Assembly (NCBI RefSeq): GCF_040546275.1
Contig: NZ_JBEPNO010000012.1
Span: forward strand, 1 to 64,000
Reading direction: 5' to 3'
DNA: 64,000 bases
Source of the DNA: Nakamurella sp040546275
GTDB taxonomy: Bacteria > Actinomycetota > Actinomycetes > Mycobacteriales > Nakamurellaceae
The notes under the pieces were generated by a model. It saw only the letters and a list, made by a program, of their open reading frames with translations, ran no database searches and was not told the DNA's origin. Position numbers and translations under genes: made by a program. Shown here one piece after another: positions 58,843 to 64,000 of this stretch (position 1 is its first letter; each line of letters begins with the position of its first letter).

Positions 58843-59601
58843 ATGAGCGGCCACTCCAAATGGGCTACCACCAAGCACCAGAAGGCGGCCAAGGACGCCA
58901 AGCGGAGCAAGGCGTTCGCCAAGCTGATCAAGAACATCGAGGTCGCGGCCCGGATGGGCGGCGGTGACGTCGACGGCAATCCGACGCTGTTCGATGCGAT
59001 CCAGAAGGCGAAGAAGACCTCCGTCCCGATCGACAACATCAACCGAGCGGTGAAGCGCGGGTCCGGCGCCGAGGCCGGTGGCGCCGAGTACCTGGCGATC
59101 ACCTACGAGGGATACGGCCCGAACGGTGTCGCCATGATGATCGAGTGCCTCACGGACAACAAGAACCGTGCGGCCAGCGAGGTCCGGGTGGCCGTGACCC
59201 GTAACGGCGGTAACATGGCCGACCCTGGATCGGTGGCATACCTGTTCTCCCGCAAGGGACTTGTCGTCGTGCCGAAGGCCAGGGACCTGACCGAGGACGA
59301 CCTGCTGCTGGCCGTCCTCGATGCCGGCGCCGAGGAGGTGCTCGACTCCGGTGACGTCTTCGACGTCATCTCCGAGGCCACCGACCTGATTGCCGTCCGG
59401 ACCGCGGTCCAGGACGCCGGCATGGAGTACGACTCGGCCGACCCGACGTTCATCCCGTCCCTCAACGTCCCGCTCGACGCCGAGGGCGCCCGCAAGGTGA
59501 TGAAGCTGATCGACGCCATCGAGGACCTGGACGACGTGCAGAACGTCTACACCAACGCCGAGATCCCCGACGAGGTACTTGCCGAACTCGACGAGGACTA
59601 G
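58843..59601 (+). CDS. yebC: YebC/PmpR-family regulatory protein
   Basis: The product is 252 residues. ATG 58843, with AAGGGG 10 bases upstream, opens with MSGHSKWATTKHQKAAKDAK, the highly conserved family N-terminus. The three YebC domains are present (TYEGYGPNGVAMMIE, GSVAYLFSRKG, LIDAIEDLDDVQNVYTN). Members act as DNA-binding regulators or help ribosomes through proline-rich stretches. It lies upstream of ruvCAB, as in many bacteria, separated here by a 249-base gap. Confidence 0.95.
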   Translation: MSGHSKWATTKHQKAAKDAKRSKAFAKLIKNIEVAARMGGGDVDGNPTLFDAIQKAKKTSVPIDNINRAVKRGSGAEAGGAEYLAITYEGYGPNGVAMMIECLTDNKNRAASEVRVAVTRNGGNMADPGSVAYLFSRKGLVVVPKARDLTEDDLLLAVLDAGAEEVLDSGDVFDVISEATDLIAVRTAVQDAGMEYDSADPTFIPSLNVPLDAEGARKVMKLIDAIEDLDDVQNVYTNAEIPDEVLAELDED

Positions 59602-59661
59602 GCGCCGCAGGACGAGGCGCTCGCAGCCCCTCAAGCACGTCGGCTGCGGCGGGTTCGTCGC

Positions 59662-59690
59662 GCTTGTCAACTTCGCCGGCGCTCATGAAC
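59662..59690 (+). repeat. Dispersed copy of the 45.2-kb repeat unit
   Basis: These 29 bases begin GCTTGTCAACTTCGC and match 45203-45231 at 25 of 29 positions by eye. It lies alone in the gap between yebC and ruvC. It shows that the unit is mobile or widely scattered rather than local slippage only. Confidence 0.65.
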
Positions 59691-59850
59691 GGGTTGACTC
59701 GCGTCCCACCAGGCAAATTGTCGGCACCTTCGTCAGCGCATTCGATGTTGATGAGCGCGGGCGTGGCGCGGGCGATCCGGCCGGGCGGGCCGGGTAACGT
59801 CCCTCGGACAAGTGTTCGGGCGGGTGCGCCCGACGGTGAGGGTGGTGTCT

Positions 59851-60450
59851 GTGCGAGTGCTCGGTGTCGACCCAGGGCTGACCCGGTGCGGAGTCGGGGT
59901 CGTCGACGGCGGGCCCGGCAAGAAGCCGACCCTGGTCGAGGTGCTGGTGGTCAGGACCCCCGCCGAGGACGACATCGCCCACCGTCTACTCGCGGTCGCC
60001 GTGCGGATCGAGGCGATGATGGACCTCCATCGACCGGACACCGTCGCGATCGAGCGTGTCTTCAGCCAGTCCAACGTCCGGACGGTGATGGGGACCGCGC
60101 AGGCTGCCGGGGTGGTGGCTCTGGCCGCGGCGCGGCGCGGCATCCCGGTCGCCTGGCACACGCCCAGCGAGGTGAAGGCGGCGGTCTCCGGCAACGGGAA
60201 TGCCGACAAGGCACAGGTCACGGCGATGGTCACCCGCCTGCTCCGACTGGACGCCGCCCCCAAACCGGCTGACGCGGCCGACGCCCTTGCCCTTGCCATC
60301 TGCCACCTCTGGCGGTCGCCGATGCAGGCCAGGCTGGCAGCCGCACTCGCCGGCCCCGCACTCGCAGCGCGGCCCGCCGGACTGTCGGGGCGGACTGGAC
60401 CATCGGGTCGGACCGGACTGTCGGGCCGGACCGGAATGATGGGCCGATGA
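59851..60450 (+). CDS. ruvC: Crossover junction endodeoxyribonuclease RuvC
   Basis: The product is 199 residues from GTG 59851; GTGs at 59842 and 59845 are close alternatives. The catalytic acids are all present: Asp7 (VDPGLTRCG), Glu68 (AIERVF), Asp141 and Asp144 (KPADAADALA). It cuts Holliday junctions after RuvAB migration. The C-terminus has about 20 extra residues of an S-G-R-T-G repeat. The stop overlaps the ruvA start by four bases. Confidence 0.95.
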   Translation: MRVLGVDPGLTRCGVGVVDGGPGKKPTLVEVLVVRTPAEDDIAHRLLAVAVRIEAMMDLHRPDTVAIERVFSQSNVRTVMGTAQAAGVVALAAARRGIPVAWHTPSEVKAAVSGNGNADKAQVTAMVTRLLRLDAAPKPADAADALALAICHLWRSPMQARLAAALAGPALAARPAGLSGRTGPSGRTGLSGRTGMMGR

Positions 60451-61058
60451 TCGCCTCCGTCCGCGGCACCGTCACCGCCATCACCCTCGACCATGCCGTC
60501 ATCGAGGTGGGCGGCGTCGGACTGGCGATCCGGGCGACGCCGTCCACCCTCGCCGGCCTGCGCCGCGGCGAGCAGGCCCGACTGGCGACGACGCTGGTCG
60601 TCAGAGAGGATTCGCTGACTCTCTTCGGGTTCGCCTCCGATGCCGCGAAGGAACTCTTCGAGCTGGTCCAGTCGGTCTCCGGCGTTGGCCCGAAGATCGC
60701 GCTCGCACTCATCGCCGTGCTCGAACCGGAGGAGTTGCGCCGTGCCCTGGGCTCCAGCGACTACCCGACCCTGATGCGTGCGCCCGGGATCGGTCGCAAG
60801 GGCGCCGAACGGCTGGTCCTGGAGTTGCGCGACAAGGTCGGCGTCGTGGCCGGCAGCGCCACTACCAGCGGCCCCGGGCCGGCCGCGGCCTGGCGGCCCA
60901 AGCTGTCGGAAGCGTTGGTAGGACTGGGTTTCAGTACGAAACAGGCCGACGACACGATGGCCGTCCTGGCCTCCGATACCGAGGATCCCGCCGTGGTCGA
61001 CGGCGATGTCGGGCTGCTGCTCCGTCGTGCCCTCGGGCTGCTCGGGCGGCATCGGTGA
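60447..61058 (+). CDS. ruvA: Holliday junction DNA helicase subunit RuvA
   Basis: The product is 203 residues. The OB-fold N-terminus (MIASVRGTVTAITLDHAVIE), the helix-hairpin-helix pair (SGVGPKIALALIAVL and APGIGRKGAERLVLELRDK) and the C-terminal RuvB-contacting domain (KLSEALVGLGFSTKQADD) are in order. Tetramers bind the four-way junction and load RuvB. The ATG lies in a four-base overlap with ruvC, and its stop overlaps the ruvB GTG. Confidence 0.96.
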   Translation: MIASVRGTVTAITLDHAVIEVGGVGLAIRATPSTLAGLRRGEQARLATTLVVREDSLTLFGFASDAAKELFELVQSVSGVGPKIALALIAVLEPEELRRALGSSDYPTLMRAPGIGRKGAERLVLELRDKVGVVAGSATTSGPGPAAAWRPKLSEALVGLGFSTKQADDTMAVLASDTEDPAVVDGDVGLLLRRALGLLGRHR

Positions 61059-62107
61059 CGGTTCCGGAGGAGGGTGAGGGGCAGCTCGATCCGGGCCGGC
61101 TGCCCGGTGACGCCGAGGTCGAGGCCTCGCTCCGCCCGCGGACGTTGGGGGAGTTCGTCGGTCAGGTCCGGGTGCGCGAACAGCTGGAACTCGTGCTGTC
61201 CGCGGCCAAGCTCCGCGCCGCCGTGCCCGATCACATCCTGCTGGCGGGCCCGCCCGGTCTCGGCAAGACCTCGCTCGCGATGATCATCGCTGCCGAGTTG
61301 GGCGCTGCCATCCGGCTCACCTCCGGCCCAGCGCTCGAACGGGCCGGCGACCTGGCTGCGATGCTCTCCAACCTCGTCGATGGCGACGTCCTCTTCATCG
61401 ACGAGATCCACCGGATCGCCAGACCCGCCGAAGAGATGCTGTACCTCGCGATGGAGGATTTCCGGGTCGACGTGATGGTCGGCAAAGGCCCCGGAGCCAC
61501 GTCCATCCCGTTGGACATCGCGCCCTTCACCCTGGTCGGCGCCACCACGAGGTCGGGTCAGCTGACCTCGCCCCTCCGGGATCGTTTCGGTTTCACGGCG
61601 CACATGGAGTTCTACTCACCGGCCGAACTGCTGCGGGTGATCACCCGGAGTGCCGGCATCCTGGGCATCGACCTGCCTGCCGACGCCGGTGCCGAGATCG
61701 CCAAGCGATCGAGGGGCACCCCCCGGATCGCCAACCGTCTGCTGCGTCGGGTTCGGGACTTCGCGCAGGTCAGGGCCGGTGGGGTAGCCAATCTGCACGT
61801 GGCCCGCGCCGCGTTGAAGGTCTACGACGTCGACGAGCTCGGACTCGACCGCCTTGACCGTGCTGTCCTGACGGCCCTGTGCCGGTCGTTCGGCGGGGGA
61901 CCGGTCGGCCTCACCACGCTCGCAGTGGCCGTCGGCGAGGAGCCGACCACCGTGGAGGAGGTGTGCGAGCCGTTCCTGGTCCGCCTCGGAATGCTGGCCC
62001 GCACGCCTCGGGGCCGCGTCGCCACGCCGCTCGCCTGGTCGCACCTGGGCCTCAAACCCACCGGCGCGACTGCCTTCACGGGTGTGCTGTTCGACGACGA
62101 AGGTTGA
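61055..62107 (+). CDS. ruvB: Holliday junction branch-migration ATPase RuvB
   Basis: The product is 350 residues. Walker A is GPPGLGKTS, Walker B is LFIDEIHR, sensor 1 is VGATTRSG and the arginine-finger region is RDRFGF. The C-terminal winged helix has GGGPVGLTTLAVAVGEE. Start GTG 61055 overlaps the ruvA stop. The hexamer pumps DNA through the RuvA-bound junction. No promoter is visible inside ruvCAB, so the three form one operon. Confidence 0.97.
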   Translation: MTVPEEGEGQLDPGRLPGDAEVEASLRPRTLGEFVGQVRVREQLELVLSAAKLRAAVPDHILLAGPPGLGKTSLAMIIAAELGAAIRLTSGPALERAGDLAAMLSNLVDGDVLFIDEIHRIARPAEEMLYLAMEDFRVDVMVGKGPGATSIPLDIAPFTLVGATTRSGQLTSPLRDRFGFTAHMEFYSPAELLRVITRSAGILGIDLPADAGAEIAKRSRGTPRIANRLLRRVRDFAQVRAGGVANLHVARAALKVYDVDELGLDRLDRAVLTALCRSFGGGPVGLTTLAVAVGEEPTTVEEVCEPFLVRLGMLARTPRGRVATPLAWSHLGLKPTGATAFTGVLFDDEG

Positions 62108-62471
62108 TCCGGGCAGGTCAGGCCGCATGACGATGAGCGATTCCCGCTGTGAAGGTCGGTCGCGGCTGCACGCTGACGTGATCTGCATCGGCTACCCTGG
62201 CAATAGTCCGGATGTGGCTGTCGGCTGCGTGTGGTCGAATTGTTGCTGGGCGTCGCCCGGCGGAACTTCGTCCGGACGCCGATCGTTGGGTGTGCACGCT
62301 CGCCGTACGCCGGCCCTCGTGTACCTCGCGATCCAGGCGCGGGCGGGGGAACCACCCTCAGATCGACAACGGGCCGGGTCGGCCCGCAGTTCGTGACTCA
62401 CAGCTCTTCAGCAGTTCCAGAAGACAGCGGCCCCTCGGTCGTCGTCAAGGCAATCTCTTGCAAGGAGAAGC
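62108..62471. promoter_or_regulatory. Intergenic region before yajC with a possible promoter
   Basis: These 364 bases hold no convincing gene. TACCCT at 62193-62198 fits the actinobacterial -10 pattern, and the CTGACG 14 bases upstream of it is a poor -35 by spacing. AAGGAGA at 62460-62466 is the ribosome binding site of yajC. The yajC-secD transcript probably starts in this stretch, which would separate it from ruvCAB. Confidence 0.35.
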
Positions 62472-62903
62472 ATGCAGAACTTCGCGCTCTTGATCCTGAT
62501 GTTCGGCGCAATCGGCGTGATGATGGTTTTCGGCTCCCGCAACAAGAAGAAGATGGCCGCCAAGGCCGCCGAATTGCAGGCCTCCATGGTCCCGGGCACC
62601 AGGGTGATGACCACCTCGGGCATGCATGCGACCGTCACGGCGATCGCCGACGACACCATCGAGCTGGAGATCGCACCCGGTATCTACACCACCTGGGTGC
62701 GAGCCGCCGTGCGTGAGATCGTCGTCGCCGCCCCCGAGGACCTTGAAGATGCCGATTTCGCCGAAACCGAGTACAGCGAGCTCGACGAGGCCGACCTGAA
62801 CCAGCTGTCCGGCCAGGACGTCGAACCGATCCACGACGATCACCCCTCCTTGGAGAAGCGCACCAACGCGTCGTTGGAGAAGCGGACCAACGACGTCGGC
62901 TAG
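62472..62903 (+). CDS. yajC: Preprotein translocase accessory subunit YajC
   Basis: The product is 143 residues. One N-terminal membrane helix (FALLILMFGAIGVMMVF) is followed by the conserved MVPGTRVMTTSGMHATVTAI and WVRAAVREIV blocks. An acidic tail of about 50 residues, longer than in enteric YajC, carries a near-repeat, SLEKRTNASLEKRTN. It associates with SecDF in the membrane. The gene order ruvCAB - yajC - secD is typical. Confidence 0.92.
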   Translation: MQNFALLILMFGAIGVMMVFGSRNKKKMAAKAAELQASMVPGTRVMTTSGMHATVTAIADDTIELEIAPGIYTTWVRAAVREIVVAAPEDLEDADFAETEYSELDEADLNQLSGQDVEPIHDDHPSLEKRTNASLEKRTNDVG

Positions 62904-63037
62904 GCTTCCCGACCGCACCGAGCGGTGCCGGGTCCGACAGTCGGGATTGCATCGACAGTGGGGCGCCGGTCTGACGAACGACTCCCGGCTGGATGGCCGC
63001 TGGTCGCGAACTAACGCATTGAGGAGATTGGCGCGAC

Positions 63038-64000
63038 GTGGCAAGCCCTGCTGGTCAGTTCCGACCATGGCGGTTGATCACCGCTTTTGTGATCGTGACG
63101 GCCGTTCTGTACGCCCTGGTGTTCTTCACGAAGGGCTCCAACGCTCCGAAGCTCGGCATCGACCTCCAGGGTGGCACCCAGATCACCCTGACGGCAGAGA
63201 CGTTGGACGGGAAGGCTCCGTCGTCCTCCTCCATGCAGCAGGCGCAACAGATCATGGTCAGGCGGGTCAACGGCTCCGGTGTGGCCGGCGCCCAGGTGCA
63301 GATCGACGGGTCCAACCAGCTTGTCGTCACCGTTCCCGGCAACAACGATCTGCCAGGACTGACGGCATCAGCGCGGCTGAACATCCGCCCCCATGTGGCG
63401 CAGGGCTACGACTACGCGCTCGTGTCGGCGGCTACGGCCACCACCACGGGTGCAAAGGCCAGCGGAGCAGCGACGTCGGGGGCAGCCTCTTCGGTCCCGG
63501 CCCTATCGGGGGCTGCGACCTCCAAGGCCGGTGAGACGGTCGCGGGTCAGTCCGCCCCGGCCACCTCGGCCCAGGGTCTCCGTGCTGGCGCCGCTGCCAC
63601 GACGGGTGCTGCGACCAAGCCTGCTGCGACCAAGCCTGCTGCGACCAAGCCTGCTGCGACCAAGCCTGCTGCGACCAAGGCCGCGACCGCTTTGGCCACT
63701 CCCACGACTGCTCCCTCGACCCCGAAGTCGGCGGGCGCTGCTGCGTCGTCGGCACCGGCGTCCTCCGGCGCTGCCGCATCGGGCGCGGTTTCGTCGGGTG
63801 CCGTGTCGTCGGGTGCCGTGTCCTCTGGCGCTGCGGCATCCTCCGCAGCAGTGCCGCCCAAGTCGGCCTGGCCGATCGCCGGTAGTGACCCGGCGAACCC
63901 GAACCAGCCCCTCGCCAAGGACGCGACCGGGTGGACGGCCTGGCTGACCGCTGCGCAGACGGCTGTCACCAACAGCACCGTCAGCTGCGCGGACATCAAG
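63038..64000 (+). CDS. secD: Protein translocase subunit SecD, N-terminal part (cut by window edge)
   Basis: GTG 63038 has GAGGAG at 63021-63026 upstream. A first membrane helix (RLITAFVIVTAVLYALVFF) is followed by the SecD signature LGIDLQGGTQITL. Residues about 130-285 are an Ala/Ser/Thr/Lys/Pro-rich insert with 15-base repeats, before sequence that looks like the P1 domain again (SAWPIAGSDPANPN). The reading frame stays open to the end of the window; the membrane core lies outside. SecD uses the proton gradient to help exported proteins leave SecYEG. The size of the insert is unusual. Confidence 0.93.
   Translation, partial: MASPAGQFRPWRLITAFVIVTAVLYALVFFTKGSNAPKLGIDLQGGTQITLTAETLDGKAPSSSSMQQAQQIMVRRVNGSGVAGAQVQIDGSNQLVVTVPGNNDLPGLTASARLNIRPHVAQGYDYALVSAATATTTGAKASGAATSGAASSVPALSGAATSKAGETVAGQSAPATSAQGLRAGAAATTGAATKPAATKPAATKPAATKPAATKAATALATPTTAPSTPKSAGAAASSAPASSGAAASGAVSSGAVSSGAVSSGAAASSAAVPPKSAWPIAGSDPANPNQPLAKDATGWTAWLTAAQTAVTNSTVSCADIK
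63608..63682 (+). repeat. 15-base tandem repeats in secD (Ala-Ala-Thr-Lys-Pro)
   Basis: The unit GCTGCGACCAAGCCT begins at 63608, 63623, 63638 and 63653, with a variant fifth copy at 63668. The first four are identical, which points to recent expansion. A second, looser 15-base series coding Gly-Ala-Val-Ser-Ser follows near 63780-63835. Confidence 0.9.

Overview
The window is high-GC DNA from an actinomycete. The block thrS - HIT phosphorylase - pgsA - PIM acyltransferase - pimA - NUDIX (48.4-55.0 kb) has the order known from mycobacteria. A fused FbiC (coenzyme F420 synthesis) and a DUF222/HNH endonuclease also point to Actinomycetia. The overall look fits a Nakamurella-like genome, but that genus is inferred from general resemblance only. 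No rRNA, tRNA or CRISPR array was recognised.

Left part (0-14.9 kb): the window opens inside an IS701-type transposase. A secreted S53 peptidase with three C-terminal surface repeats follows. Next come sugar-related genes: an aldo/keto reductase, a PfkB kinase, a GH4 glycosidase, a ROK repressor, a CUT1-type ABC importer without its own ATPase, two Gfo/Idh/MocA oxidoreductases, a D-2-hydroxyacid dehydrogenase and a short GntR regulator.

Middle part (15.1-35.3 kb): an unusual accessory catabolic region. A LacI regulator precedes a bicupin, a histidinol-dehydrogenase-like enzyme, an SDR and a protein joining an HpcH/HpaI aldolase to an alpha/beta hydrolase. A divergent LysR regulator faces a second HisD-like dehydrogenase. 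That gene is followed by a CUT2 (ribose-type) ABC importer and a double NTF2/SnoaL-like protein. Then come a Gfo/Idh enzyme, a ThuA-like protein, an MBL-fold hydrolase, a 3-oxoacid CoA-transferase pair, a class V PLP enzyme and a sugar-phosphate isomerase-like protein. An identical palindrome, ATACGTAT, lies in front of the LacI gene, the bicupin and the second hisD-like gene. It sits on the putative start of transcription in the last two, so these transcripts look leaderless and jointly controlled. The substrate is unknown. I infer oxidation of a polyol or sugar acid (possibly sulfonated), aldol cleavage, and feeding into CoA metabolism.

The stretch 35.4-48.3 kb is mixed: a rhodanese lipoprotein, NUDIX and MFS genes, fbiC, a VKOR/thioredoxin-fold pair for disulfide formation, a membrane protein, an S41 peptidase, a gene remnant beside a 25/19-bp repeat array, the HNH endonuclease and an NmrA-like protein.

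Right part (48.4-64 kb) is mostly core genome. It holds threonyl-tRNA synthetase and phosphatidylinositol mannoside synthesis, then a DUF3048 lipoprotein and a MocR regulator divergent from a YczE-like membrane protein. YebC, the Holliday-junction genes ruvC-ruvA-ruvB (overlapping by 4 bases), yajC and the start of secD complete it. Several genes and gaps carry short tandem repeats.
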